From DATGIQ01 sp035295665 (GTDB lineage Bacteria; Planctomycetota; Planctomycetia; Gemmatales; Gemmataceae): a stretch of 64,000 nucleotides of DNA. The position numbers and the translations under genes were made by a program. The DNA lies in the NCBI GenBank assembly GCA_035295665.1, contig DATGIQ010000544.1, positions 1-64,000 of the forward strand. The letters run 5' to 3'. Numbering within the stretch: position 1 is the first letter of the stretch; each line of letters starts with the position of its first letter. Shown piece after piece: positions 10,201-19,774 of this stretch. The notes under the pieces are model-generated. The model was not told the DNA's origin. It searched no databases and saw only the letters and a program-made list of their open reading frames with translations.

Positions 10201-10966
10201 GTGGAAGCTGATGGAGCCCGTGGAGACCGAAACTGAGCAATCCGAATTGGAAGAATTCGTGAACGCGGCAGCTCACCTCCGTGCCGACGAGTTGGTGGCC
10301 GACAAGCCAGCCGATCTAAAGCCCTATGGCCTCGATCGGCCCCCGATCCGGTGGCGTTTTCAGAGCGGCGACAAGGAACTGCTGAATCTCTGGATTGGCG
10401 GACGGGAAAAGCACGGCTCGCGCTGCTATGCGAAATTAGCGGATCGGGACATGGTCTTTCTACTCAGCCCTCAACTGACGACCGAAGCCGAGGGTGAGTA
10501 CCGCAAGCGAGCCTTCTGGGCCCCCCTGGATGCGGTGCAGGTCGAGAAGCTCAGCTACGGCTATCCAGACAAGTCTTTTGTTCTGGAAAAGGTGGAGAAC
10601 GATTGGCACATCGCAGGCAAACCCGATTCCAAGGTTCAACCAGAAGCGATCCGCGAAACCCTCGATGCACTTGCGGGATTAAAAGCAGCACGGTACGTGA
10701 TGGATAAGAATGCAGACCTGAAGTTGTTTGGCTTGGAGCCGCCACAATTGATTCTGGAAATCCACACCCGTACAGGAACCCGGCGACTCGACATCGGCCG
10801 CCCCGAAGGCGAATCGAAACGCCGCTACGCCCATGTCCTAGAATCAGACAACTCGGCCGTGTTCATCATTTCTGAGGCCGACGCCGGCCGGATCCTGAGG
10901 CCATTGGGCGGATTTCTTCAGCACGAACCAAAGGCATCCGGTCCGTCCACTGCAACTCCCCATTAA
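7289..10966 (+). CDS. Giant protein of about eight tandem DUF4340-like units
   Basis: 1225 residues with an N-terminal membrane anchor/signal (MNYKTTLVLLAFIAAGAVVYWLG). The rest is built from repeats of about 130-150 residues. Each unit has the same landmarks: a charged strand with W(Q/T/K)L and 'EP', a helix ending in LRAxR, then YGLDxP, a strand of hydrophobic residues, a short (L)LIGK-like strand, then a segment such as RFAxxxDxPxVFVL. I count eight copies of the YGLDxP-type landmark. DUF4340 proteins usually have one to three units and often sit beside GldG-like genes, which fits here. GGAGGAG lies eleven bases before the ATG at 7289. The protein probably sits outside the membrane and partners the GldG-like protein; its biochemical role is not known. 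Confidence 0.82.
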   Translation: MNYKTTLVLLAFIAAGAVVYWLGPDVSPWLGLAPAQPSSTDAGTLRTLQALTADNLERIEIQQGQRAVVLERGPGGEWTLPGKWPARKAEVDDLVQLLTHLRSRFLPLPLGDPAELARFGLGHPPVLVTVRVGNTSHRLAFGEEPGGSNRFSRPTYLRLDDNPEVLRLAPGLVAALDRPQDHYQQRRLFPSERVAQDGDSQEKLDRLVAQAVAVKGPTGHFRIARASADWQLEDPVQDNVDPEKLKGILNAVPDIWAEQFVDNSKKDFAEYGLKEPEQMLQVTRPTGETTLLIGKPSQTRTRTITRPAPSLGGPPLPPQREVIHDEYRYAKLKDNDQIFEIKADRLKDVFVAADSLRDANLARFHSQDARRLEINQEGQTILLVKEKEKWRLQEPLQADADRAAITELLDKLSNLQARDKDVIDHADAMTYGLDKPTATMQVTVEEENKSEREPKGNKTKQFTFDLGKHDKDKAKLYVRVADRERINAVEDSLLKLVQRPALAYRPLQLLQYTAHDIQELRVRKGEEEYHLKRADQGWRIGGPFDADAPADQVRPMIEELATLRCERYAAPAAADLAAYGLDQPILRLTLITAKNGDPKGETQSRTLLVGKPTEANGQARFAKLEEDPAVFVLAAKSVTAVDHAALDLLDRQLLALQLDTIQQIQQKRDGGTLTLERKDAQWQVVEPPVAPFVADRGTMTAVLGAWSNLRAQRVAAYGPQVDLSRYGLDKPAARITITLKPAAHSDKAAKPSEHTVLLGNTIADSPGDRFARVDDRPGVFVLAAELANDLTHGYLDFVDRTVFQFDAAKVTSIERRMGNESLEIIKRDKAWQLVKPGDHTADAPALDEIIGQLGQLRAKRVAAYPAKEIAPFQLDEPVATLTVRIAGADGKPEERLLKIGKAVEEAKADGDRFAAAGEGTMVFVLPGSLARRLTAPPLQFQDRNLAHFGAADRAILERDRRKATFAKVDGTWKLMEPVETETEQSELEEFVNAAAHLRADELVADKPADLKPYGLDRPPIRWRFQSGDKELLNLWIGGREKHGSRCYAKLADRDMVFLLSPQLTTEAEGEYRKRAFWAPLDAVQVEKLSYGYPDKSFVLEKVENDWHIAGKPDSKVQPEAIRETLDALAGLKAARYVMDKNADLKLFGLEPPQLILEIHTRTGTRRLDIGRPEGESKRRYAHVLESDNSAVFIISEADAGRILRPLGGFLQHEPKASGPSTATPH

Positions 10967-10996
10967 CGAGCAAAAGCTGGCTCTAAAAGACGTGAC

Positions 10997-11041
10997 GGCA
11001 CGGGGTGAAGCCGAGACTCGCAATCGGCTTTACCCCGTGCC
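10997..11041. terminator. Long hairpin after the DUF4340 gene
   Basis: Two 18-base arms (10997-11014 and 11024-11041) pair with one mismatch (a G-T pair if read as RNA) around a nine-base loop. It lies 31 bases after the stop at 10966. There is no run of T after it, so it may be a terminator that depends on other factors, an RNA-stabilising hairpin, or one of the dispersed palindromes typical of this genome. Confidence 0.5.
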
Positions 11042-11784
11042 TACGCGGGAGGGTCGGGACGGGAGGAATTTGGCTTTCGCCAATCAGGTATTTGGGACTC
11101 GCAACCAAACCCTGATGGTTATGTGGTTGAGCAACAACCGTGCCGGTCATGTCTCGAAAAATGTCGTTCTGCAGCGATTTTTCCTAAATCCATTTGTCAA
11201 AACGTCTTGCAGAAAAGAAATGTCGGCTCAACCTTCATCACACGGGTGAGCACGGATGAACCTGGGAATGCAGGTGCGCGAATCTGCAACAACCGGGTGC
11301 GGTATTTCGCGCCACTCTGATGCGTCCTACTCCAATGTCGCAGCGGTGCCGGCGGTCCAACGGATGTAGATCGGATGTTGATTTTCGGAAATACCAGTGT
11401 AAACCTCTGTTAATTGACGTTAACATTCATGAATTAGTGGTCAAGTAATTCATCTGGTGCAGTGCTGGCGTTTTCGTTTTGTAAATTACTTTATGAGCAT
11501 TGCTTACGGCGCAATAGCCGAGCTCACGGGGAAATGCAAATGGATTATTCTGGGAGATGAGAATGGCTTTGGCCTGAAAAGTGCATTACAAGACCGGCGA
11601 CCGTCGGATACCGGCGCCATGGTCTCTCGGTCCCGTAAAAGCCCGGGTGGCTCTCCTCGGTGCGAGCTGCTCAACAACCGATGGCTTTCTGAACTCCGTT
11701 GTTTTGAAAGGCATTGGGAGTGCCTGGTGGGCGGTGAGTGGAAGCAGCGGGCCAGCTACCACTCACCGCTCACTTCGATTTTTG
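11042..11784. other. Non-coding gap between convergent genes
   Basis: About 740 bases between two convergent genes. I see no coding frame with a supported start, ribosome site or family motif. Part of it (about 11400-11550) is richer in A+T than the neighbours. Its only clear element is the hairpin at 11731-11769, described separately. Confidence 0.5.
11731..11769 (-). terminator. Hairpin just after accC
   Basis: Perfect 11-base arms, 11731-11741 (GCGGTGAGTGG) and 11759-11769, around a 17-base loop. It starts 16 bases after the stop of accC on the minus strand. No T-run follows, so termination is likely but not certain. Confidence 0.5.
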
Positions 11785-13134
<1,350 letters not shown>

Positions 13135-13142
13135 AGCACCGC

Positions 13143-13676
13143 TCAGGCGGTCAAATCGACTTTGAACAGCGCCTGCCCAAATTCCACCGGTTGCTGGTTT
13201 TCCACGAGAATTTCCTTGATGATGCCGGTGCAATCGGCGGTGATTTCGTTGAAAATCTTCATCGCCTCGATGACACACACGACGGTGCTCGGCGTGACGC
13301 GGGCACCGACACGGACAAAGGGCTCGGCATCGGGGCTGGGGGCGCTATAAAACGTGCCCGGCGTCGGACTCTTGATGTGATGAACCGACGACGCAGCGTC
13401 CGCGGGCGGCGCAGCTGCCGGGGAGGCGGGCGGGGATGCCGGCGGCGGAGCTGTCGGCGGCGGAGCCGAAGGGGGCGCAACGACGATTTCGCGCGCACCG
13501 CGCCGGAGCCGAATCCGCAACTCCCCCTCGCGCAAATCAATCTCACTCAGATCGTGCTGGCTCATCAGCCCGACCAGGTACTTGATCGTTCGCACATCGA
13601 AGGGGCTGGGAGTTTTCGCCGCGTCTTCCGCCACCAGAGCACCTTCTTGGTGAGTGTTGCGGGTTGCGTGAACCAT
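13143..13676 (-). CDS. accB: Biotin carboxyl carrier protein of acetyl-CoA carboxylase
   Basis: 177 residues. The N-terminal third holds the [22 protein letters not shown] segment typical of BCCP; then comes a Pro/Ala-rich linker of about 35 residues, then the biotinyl domain with [11 protein letters not shown], whose Lys carries biotin. The ATG at 13676 overlaps the stop of the upstream peptidase gene as TGATG, so translation is coupled. A TTG one codon earlier is possible but less likely. In many bacteria an elongation factor P gene and a Xaa-Pro peptidase gene sit in this position; here the peptidase is kept. Confidence 0.95.
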   Translation of the reverse strand: MVHATRNTHQEGALVAEDAAKTPSPFDVRTIKYLVGLMSQHDLSEIDLREGELRIRLRRGAREIVVAPPSAPPPTAPPPASPPASPAAAPPADAASSVHHIKSPTPGTFYSAPSPDAEPFVRVGARVTPSTVVCVIEAMKIFNEITADCTGIIKEILVENQQPVEFGQALFKVDLTA

Positions 13677-14821
13677 CAACCATCAAAAATCAAGAACCGC
13701 AAATCCTTCGTCACGGTCGTCAGTACTTCGCAGCCATCTGGGGTGACCAAGACATCATCTTCGATTCGCACGCCGCCCCACCCCGGCAGGTAGATTCCCG
13801 GTTCGACCGTGACCACCATCCCCGGTTGCAGAATAACCGCCGAGTTCGGCCGTAGACTGGGCGCTTCGTGAACCTGAAGCCCCAGGCCATGCCCCAGACC
13901 GTGGCCGAAAAACTCACCCAGGCCGGCCTCCGCGATCACTGCGCGGGCCGCAGCGTCGACCTCTTGTCCTTGAACGCCGGGACGGATCTGGCCCAACGCT
14001 CGCTGCTGGGCACGCAGCACGATCTCATAAATCGCTTCCAGCTTCGTCGCGCCGTGTTCCCCCCCCGCCGACGGCGCGAAGGCTGAATTTTTACGGGGAG
14101 CGAGAACCCGTGTCAAGTCACTTTTGTAAAACCGGCCGCTGGCGCCCCAATCCACCAAGAGCAACTCGGCCCCGGCCACCGTCCGTTCCGTGGGAGGAGC
14201 ATGGGGCAATGCGGCACGCTCGCCGACGGCCACAATGCTCGGAAAACTCGTGCCATGGCCGCCACAACGGCGAACATATTGCTCCAGGGCATCGCACAGA
14301 ACCTTTTCGGTATCTTCGGGGCGGAGCAAGGCGCGGAATGCGTCGAAGGCCCGCTCAGCGATATGGATCGCTTCCCGGATTTGGGCGATCTCGGACGGAT
14401 CCTTGAGGACGCGAAGTTTCTCCACGCATTCCCGCGTTGCCTTCCAGGTCACCGTGGGCGCCAGCTCACGCAGCGTTTCCCAATCGCCGACGGACAGATG
14501 CCCCTTCTCAAAACCGAGCGATCGAAATCCAAGCATCCGTACTGCCTCGGCCGTGGCTTGCAGAAGAGTTTGGGCCGTGGGGCGAATCTGCACGTCAAGT
14601 CCCGGACATTCCTCGGCGATTTGCTTCGTGAAGCGGGCGTCACTGACCAGGAGAGCCCGTTCGCAGCCCAGCATCAGAAAGCTGCTTTCCCCACTGAACC
14701 CGGTCAGATACGTCACGTTGACCGGGTTCGTGATGAGCATCGCCTCCAGCTCTTGCTCGGAAAGCATCTGCGCTAGCCGTTGACGGCGCTGAGCGGCATA
14801 ATTCACCGATGGGGATTCCAC
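13676..14821 (-). CDS. Xaa-Pro peptidase family protein (M24)
   Basis: 381 residues. It should cut the N-terminal residue before proline from peptides, using two metal ions. The N-terminal creatinase-like domain (LITNPVNVTYLTGFSGESS) is followed by the pita-bread M24 domain with VDWGASGRFYKSDLTR (metal-binding Asp), GHGLGHGLGLQVHEAP (metal-binding His) and VTVEPGIYLPGWGGVRIEDDVLV (metal-binding Glu residues). The start is GTG at 14821. The stop overlaps accB. Cytoplasmic; no signal peptide. Confidence 0.92.
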   Translation of the reverse strand: MESPSVNYAAQRRQRLAQMLSEQELEAMLITNPVNVTYLTGFSGESSFLMLGCERALLVSDARFTKQIAEECPGLDVQIRPTAQTLLQATAEAVRMLGFRSLGFEKGHLSVGDWETLRELAPTVTWKATRECVEKLRVLKDPSEIAQIREAIHIAERAFDAFRALLRPEDTEKVLCDALEQYVRRCGGHGTSFPSIVAVGERAALPHAPPTERTVAGAELLLVDWGASGRFYKSDLTRVLAPRKNSAFAPSAGGEHGATKLEAIYEIVLRAQQRALGQIRPGVQGQEVDAAARAVIAEAGLGEFFGHGLGHGLGLQVHEAPSLRPNSAVILQPGMVVTVEPGIYLPGWGGVRIEDDVLVTPDGCEVLTTVTKDLRFLIFDG

Positions 14822-14981
14822 GAGCGCGTGACTCCGTTGGCGGCAAACCTCGGAAGGGCTGATCGCAAAGCCATGATTTTACTCCGCGCCGCTATTTCGG
14901 CCAGGCACTTGTTTCGACTCCGAAGGGCTGTAAACTGCCCTCTTCGATCGCCTCGGCTCCGCTGAATCGGAGAGCCCTGTC

Positions 14982-15557
14982 ATGGCTGCCTCATTGCCGG
15001 ACAAGCCGATCCTTCCCGATTCGCCTGCTCGGGATGGTCCGAACCAAAGCCCAGGAGAACGCCGGCCCAGGGCGGAACTGGAGGAAGTCGATCTTTGGTG
15101 GGGCTCCTATGCGGGCCGCGCCATGCTGCCGGGCTTTTTGCTCTGTCTGCTGCTGACGATTTTTCTTTTGGCGATGGAGTGGTACCTGGGGCGCCGTCAA
15201 GCACGCTCCGACCTGATTTCTTCCGCAGTCCTGGGCGTGGCCGGCGCGTCGTGGCTCTTCGAGGGTACGCGGTGGGTCTACCGGATGACCGCGCTCAATT
15301 ACCGGCTGACGAATCGCCGGCTCCTGTACATGCACGGCTTCAAACTGCCGGAAAGCTGGGCGATCGAACTACGTCAGATTACGGACGTCTCCGTGATGTC
15401 CGGGCCGATCGAACGATTCCTCGGTGTCGGTCGGATCGTGGTCCAGACAGGGGGCGATAAGCCCGGGTCCGTGGTATTGGAAGGCGTATGGCACCCGTAC
15501 CGCATCGCCCGGATCATCCGCCGCCGAGTACGGCAAGCACGTGCTGGCAGCCCATAA
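14982..15557 (+). CDS. Membrane protein with a bacterial PH (DUF304-type) domain
   Basis: 191 residues. After a charged, proline-rich N-terminus there are two transmembrane segments (about residues 47-65 and 75-95), then YRMTALNYRLTNRRLLYMHG, the opening of the bacterial PH domain seen in YdbT/YdbS-type proteins, and GVGRIVVQTGG. Binding partners are unknown. It is convergent with the DtxR-type regulator and separated from it by a strong hairpin. Confidence 0.8.
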   Translation: MAASLPDKPILPDSPARDGPNQSPGERRPRAELEEVDLWWGSYAGRAMLPGFLLCLLLTIFLLAMEWYLGRRQARSDLISSAVLGVAGASWLFEGTRWVYRMTALNYRLTNRRLLYMHGFKLPESWAIELRQITDVSVMSGPIERFLGVGRIVVQTGGDKPGSVVLEGVWHPYRIARIIRRRVRQARAGSP

Positions 15558-15563
15558 GCGCGC

Positions 15564-15632
15564 GGCGGGTGGCGGGAGAAGAAGACAGGGATGCGCAAGC
15601 GATGGCTCGGCTTTCTGTTCCCGCCACCCGCC
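15564..15632. terminator. Bidirectional hairpin between convergent genes
   Basis: Perfect 14-base GC-rich arms, 15564-15577 (GGCGGGTGGCGGGA) and 15619-15632, around a 41-base loop. It fills almost all of the 86-base gap between the PH-domain gene and the regulator, whose ends face each other, so it can serve both. No T-run. Confidence 0.55.
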
Positions 15633-15643
15633 ACGCTCTCCCG

Positions 15644-16315
15644 CTACGCTTCCCCGACCGGCTGACCCTTCAATCCGGCAAGCGCTTCGGGTCCCAGGCG
15701 AACCAAGCGGTCCCCGACATTGACTTCGAACAGGTTATCGAGTGGCTCAAAATGCACGATCTCTACGGTAGCGCCGGGGACCAAGCCCAACTCCCGCCAG
15801 CGGCGAAGACGCCCGGGATTGTCATCCTGGGCTTCCCGGATCACCACGCGCTGACCGGCGCGGAAATCGCATAGCCGCTGGAGTTCGCGCGGCGTCATGG
15901 TCCCTTCGCGCGTCGGGATGAGATGGCCGTGGGGGTCTTCCAACGGTTCGCCGAGATGGGCGGCGATGGCCTGTTCCAGACGGGGGGAGATGGCATGCTC
16001 CAGTGCCTCGGCCTCCGCATCGACCTCGCTCCAATCGAGTCCGAGCACCCGGTTCAGGAAAAGCTCGACGAGGCGATGGCGGCGAATGACCCGCCGGGCT
16101 TCGGCAATGCCGCGTTCGGTGAGACGAGCGCCGTGGCCGGACTCGTAGGTGATCCACTTGGCCTGGGCCAGCCGCTTGAGCATCCCTGTGACCGACGGCG
16201 AGCGCACCGCGAGGCGTTCGGCAATGTCCACGGGCGAGACCACCGTTTCTGCTCCTCCTAAGCGGTGGATCGTCTTCAAGTAATCTTGCACCGCACGGGT
16301 CAGATGCTTTGCCAT
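15644..16315 (-). CDS. DtxR/MntR-family metal-dependent regulator with FeoA tail
   Basis: 223 residues. The first 60 residues form a winged helix-turn-helix (YLKTIHRLGGAE, SPVDIAERLAVRSPSVTGMLKRL), followed by the dimerisation and metal-binding domain (RRHRLVELFLNRVLGLDWSEVDAEAEALEHAIS, with His and Glu ligands) and a FeoA/SH3-like domain from about residue 150. It should repress metal-uptake genes when Mn or Fe is plentiful. The ATG at 16315 gives MAKHLTRAVQDYLK, the family start, although the frame is open far upstream. No metal transporter is adjacent; the ZIP transporter at 47187-48206 is a possible but unproven target. Confidence 0.88.
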   Translation of the reverse strand: MAKHLTRAVQDYLKTIHRLGGAETVVSPVDIAERLAVRSPSVTGMLKRLAQAKWITYESGHGARLTERGIAEARRVIRRHRLVELFLNRVLGLDWSEVDAEAEALEHAISPRLEQAIAAHLGEPLEDPHGHLIPTREGTMTPRELQRLCDFRAGQRVVIREAQDDNPGRLRRWRELGLVPGATVEIVHFEPLDNLFEVNVGDRLVRLGPEALAGLKGQPVGEA

Positions 16316-16416
16316 TCCAAGATCCTTGCAAGCAAACTCCGAACTCCCGCCTCCAGCGGAGAAGTCAAGGAGCATCTTAGCTACGAAGCACGCCTCCAGG
16401 AAGGAGGCTTGGGGCG

Positions 16417-17046
16417 TTAACTGAATGCATACGCCAACCACAGCGAAAGTCCGAACGCGATCCGCAGCCCCACCTGGCCGGAGACCCACCACAACGTGAC
16501 ATTGAGCAGCCGGCTCGCCTCGGCCAGGGCTTTGCGGACCTCGACGGTCACCAGGCGGCGCGGGTTCACGTAGCCGAGCGTGAACACCTGCACCACGGGA
16601 GCGACCCAGGATCGAAGCCAGTATTCCGCCTGATCGAAATAACGCTCCAGCAACCGCCGGTCCACTTCTCCGACGGTGAAAGTCACATAAAGATCGACCA
16701 CGAGCATGGCAATTCCGAGCCCGGCCACGATGGGCACGGCCACCGGAAGCTCGGCGAGTCCGCGGACCGTGAGCTCGGCGTGCGGCCAAATGAGCCGGCA
16801 GGCCAGCGAATGCAGCAGATACAGTCCCAGGGCCAGCAAGGCAGGAAGCATCGTGGCCCAGGTCAAAAAGATGCTGTGATGTTCCTTGACGAGCTTCAGA
16901 AGTCGGGGCCAACGCTCCGGCATGGCGCGGACCAGACGCACCACGGCTTCGTACTGACGCAGCCGCATCGCCGTACTCGCGAGACATGTGACCGCCAGAT
17001 AGAACTCGAAGAAGCGAATCAGGTTCAGGTGCCAGAGCCCTGCCAT
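16417..17046 (-). CDS. Membrane protein of unknown function
   Basis: About 209 residues with hydrophobic stretches at roughly 10-25, 60-85, 100-125 and 185-205. I do not recognise the family. The start is a choice between ATG 17046 and TTG 17061; neither has a good ribosome site. It lies about 100 bases downstream of the regulator's start on the same strand and is divergent from the sugar importer. Confidence 0.65.
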   Translation of the reverse strand: MAGLWHLNLIRFFEFYLAVTCLASTAMRLRQYEAVVRLVRAMPERWPRLLKLVKEHHSIFLTWATMLPALLALGLYLLHSLACRLIWPHAELTVRGLAELPVAVPIVAGLGIAMLVVDLYVTFTVGEVDRRLLERYFDQAEYWLRSWVAPVVQVFTLGYVNPRRLVTVEVRKALAEASRLLNVTLWWVSGQVGLRIAFGLSLWLAYAFS

Positions 17047-17140
17047 AAGGTTTCTGTCCAACGAAGCCGTCCTGCTGCTTGACCCATTGCAGCATACCCA
17101 TTACGCTAAAACTCACACAAGATATCGAAAGGGATCCACG

Positions 17141-18157
17141 ATGGCCATGCGTTGCACAGCATACTTGGGGCTGACGGTGACGGCGTGTCTGCTAATGAGC
17201 GGCTGCGGTGCCGCCAAACCGACGGCCAAATACCGGATTGCCGTAGTTCCGAAAGGGACGAGCCACGATTTTTGGAAATCGATCCACGCCGGCGCCCTTC
17301 AGGCGGCCCGGGAGCGTGGCGACACGCAAATCCTCTGGGACGGTCCGCCCAAGGAGAGCATGCGCTATGAGCAGCAGCAAATCATCGAGCGGTTCACCAG
17401 CGAAGGCGTGAGTGCCATTGTCCTGGCGCCGTGCGACCGCAAGTCGCTGGTGCCGCCGGTCGAGGGAGCGCTCAAGAAGGGCATCCCCGTGGTCATCATC
17501 GATTCGGGCCTGGAAAGCTCCGACGGGATCGAAAAGAGCCCCCATTACCTGGGATACGTGGCCACGGATAATCGGCAGGGAGGCGTCAAAGCGGCCGAGC
17601 GCATGATCGAGCTGCTCCAGGGCAAAGAGCATCCGCGTGTGCTGATGATCCGCTACCAAACCGGTTCCGAGAGTACGGAGCAGCGCGAGGCCGGCTTCCG
17701 GGCCACCATCGAAAAGATGCCGTCGATCCAGCTGATCGTCCCCGAAGACGAGGCCGGCGCCACCGTGGAATCCGCCCAGCAGGTGGCCGAGCGCATCCTG
17801 TCGGACCAGAAGGATCTGGATGGGATTTTCGTGCCGAACGAATCCTCCACGACCGGGGTCCTGCGGGCCCTGGAGGGGCTCAACCGCGCCGGCCAGGTCA
17901 AGCTGGTCGGTTTTGATGCGAACCCGGACCTCGTCTCGGCGTTGAAGGCGGGTAAGCTGCACGGGCTCGTGCTCCAGGACCCCTTTGACATGGGTTACCG
18001 CTCCGTGCTCCGTTCGGTCGATCACCTGGAGGGTAAGCCGTTGCCGAAAGAGCGGGTCGTCAACACCAATCTTCAGGTGCTGACGAAAGAGAACCTGGAG
18101 GATCCCGCGATTAAGCCGCTCTATGCCCGCGACCTCAAGCCGCTTCTGGGAGAGTGA
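17141..18157 (+). CDS. Sugar-type ABC transporter substrate-binding lipoprotein
   Basis: 338 residues. A lipoprotein signal peptide ends in LLMSGC, with Cys22 as the lipid site. The mature protein has the periplasmic-binding fold of the ribose/LacI class: YRIAVVPKGTSHDFWKSIHAGALQAARE, then VSAIVLAPCDRKSLVPPVEGALKKGIPVVIID, then DGIFVPNESSTTGVLRAL. The ATG at 17141 has AAAGGGA upstream. It is followed by the ATPase and the permease. The exact sugar cannot be read from the sequence; ribose, xylose or a polyol are possible. A strong hairpin right after the stop would allow more of this protein than of the membrane parts to be made. Confidence 0.9.
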   Translation: MAMRCTAYLGLTVTACLLMSGCGAAKPTAKYRIAVVPKGTSHDFWKSIHAGALQAARERGDTQILWDGPPKESMRYEQQQIIERFTSEGVSAIVLAPCDRKSLVPPVEGALKKGIPVVIIDSGLESSDGIEKSPHYLGYVATDNRQGGVKAAERMIELLQGKEHPRVLMIRYQTGSESTEQREAGFRATIEKMPSIQLIVPEDEAGATVESAQQVAERILSDQKDLDGIFVPNESSTTGVLRALEGLNRAGQVKLVGFDANPDLVSALKAGKLHGLVLQDPFDMGYRSVLRSVDHLEGKPLPKERVVNTNLQVLTKENLEDPAIKPLYARDLKPLLGE

Positions 18158-18190
18158 CCGCAGCCAAATGACCGTGCCCGAAGTTGCCGC

Positions 18191-18252
18191 CCACAAGCCT
18201 GGCGCGCCAGCGAAGGACCCCAGCATCTTTCGCTGGCGCGCCAGGCTTGTGG
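18191..18252. repeat. 24-bp perfect inverted repeat (REP-like palindrome)
   Basis: Arms 18191-18214 and 18229-18252 are exact reverse complements, with a 14-base loop. It lies between the binding-protein gene and the ATPase gene of one importer, ending 16 bases before the ATPase start. It shares the pattern ACAAGCC...CCAGCGAAG with the element at 30853-30899, which suggests a dispersed family. Likely effects are partial termination or protection of the upstream message. Confidence 0.75.
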
Positions 18253-18268
18253 ACATGTAGAAGGTAGC

Positions 18269-19774
18269 ATGTCGAGTTCTGCCGTTCGCTTGCGCATGCA
18301 GGAGATACACAAACGCTTCGGTTCGACAGCCGCCTTGCGCGGCGTCTCGCTCGAAGTAGCGGCGGGAGAAGTCCACGCCCTGGTCGGCGAAAACGGAGCC
18401 GGCAAATCGACGCTCATGAAAATCCTGAGCGGAGCCGAGAAGCCCGACTTTGGAACCATGGAGCTGGACGGCCAGCCGTACGAGCCGAGCGGTCCGCAGG
18501 AAGCTCGTCTCCGCGGCGTGGCCATGATCTACCAGGAGCTAGCTCTGGCCCCTCACCTGGATGTTCAGACCAACGTCATGCTGGGGCTGGAAGAACACCG
18601 CTGGGGCTTCGTCCGGAGCCGAAGCCAGCGCCGCCGCGTCGAGGAAGCCCTGGCGCTCCTGGAACACCCCGAGATCCGTCCGGAAACGCCGGTCTATCGT
18701 CTCAACACGGGCGCCTGCCAGCTGATCGAAGTGGCCCGTGCCCTGGTCGTCGATGCGCGGGTTATTGTCTTTGATGAGCCGACCAGCTCACTCACGCGGC
18801 AGGATACGGAACACCTTTTTGCGTTGATTGCCCGTTTGCGGGCCCGCGGCGTCAGCATCATCTACATCAGCCATTTTCTGGAAGAAGTGCAGCGAATCGC
18901 GGATCGGTACACCGTGCTGAGGGACGGCCAAAGCGCCGGCGATGGGCCGGTGGCCGGCACTCCTCCGGAAGCAATTATCGACCAGATGGTTGGGCGCAGC
19001 TTGCGCGATCTTTACCCCCGTGTGCCCCATGAAATCGGCTCTCCTATCCTCCAGGTCCGCGAATTGGCCGGGGACCCGGCACCGCAGAGCGTGAGCTTCA
19101 CGTTGCACCGCGGCGAGATCCTGGGCATTTTCGGACTGGTCGGCGCCGGGCGCACGGACCTTCTGCGCGTCCTGTTCGGCCTGAACCGGTTGGCGGGGGG
19201 TGAGGTGCGGATTGGCGGACGCGCGCAGATGCAGGCCGACCCGCGGCGACGGATTGGCAAAGGAGTCGGGATGCTGAGCGAAGACCGCAAGCAAGAGGGC
19301 CTGGCTCTTACCATGAGCATCAGCGACAATCTCACGTACAGCTGGCTCAAGCCGTACCTGCGCGGCCGATGGTGGCTGGACCTCTCCCGGCGGCGGGCGG
19401 CTGTTTGGACCTGGCTGCGGCGGCTCAGCGTCCGCTGCCAGGGGCCCGAGCAGAAAGTGGTCGAGCTAAGCGGCGGCAACCAGCAAAAAGTGGCCCTCGC
19501 GCGGTTGCTGCACCAGCAGGCCGAGATTTTGCTCTTGGATGAACCAACCCGTGGTGTCGATGTCGGCAGCAAAGCCGAGATTTATCGCCTGATCGGCGAG
19601 CTGGCGCAGCAGGGGAAAGCGATTCTTTTCGTGAGCAGCTACTTGCCCGAGTTGTTGGGCGTTTGCGATCATTTGGCCGTCATGACGCGCGGCCGACTCA
19701 GCGCCGTCCGACCCGTCGCGGCCTGGACCGCCGAGCAAATCATGGCCTTCGCCACAGGAGCAGGGGATTGGTGA
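18269..19774 (+). CDS. Sugar ABC transporter ATPase, RbsA/XylG type (two ABC domains)
   Basis: 501 residues with two fused nucleotide-binding domains, as in RbsA, MglA and XylG. The first has a complete Walker A (GENGAGKSTLMK), signature region (LNTGACQLIEVARALV) and Walker B (VIVFDEPTSSLT). The second has the degenerate Walker A typical of the family (GLVGAGRTDLLR), a signature (LSGGNQQKVALARLL) and LLLDEPTRGVDVGSK. The 'LNTGACQLIEVARAL' form of the first signature is normal for this class. The stop overlaps the permease start as GTGA. Confidence 0.95.
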   Translation: MSSSAVRLRMQEIHKRFGSTAALRGVSLEVAAGEVHALVGENGAGKSTLMKILSGAEKPDFGTMELDGQPYEPSGPQEARLRGVAMIYQELALAPHLDVQTNVMLGLEEHRWGFVRSRSQRRRVEEALALLEHPEIRPETPVYRLNTGACQLIEVARALVVDARVIVFDEPTSSLTRQDTEHLFALIARLRARGVSIIYISHFLEEVQRIADRYTVLRDGQSAGDGPVAGTPPEAIIDQMVGRSLRDLYPRVPHEIGSPILQVRELAGDPAPQSVSFTLHRGEILGIFGLVGAGRTDLLRVLFGLNRLAGGEVRIGGRAQMQADPRRRIGKGVGMLSEDRKQEGLALTMSISDNLTYSWLKPYLRGRWWLDLSRRRAAVWTWLRRLSVRCQGPEQKVVELSGGNQQKVALARLLHQQAEILLLDEPTRGVDVGSKAEIYRLIGELAQQGKAILFVSSYLPELLGVCDHLAVMTRGRLSAVRPVAAWTAEQIMAFATGAGDW

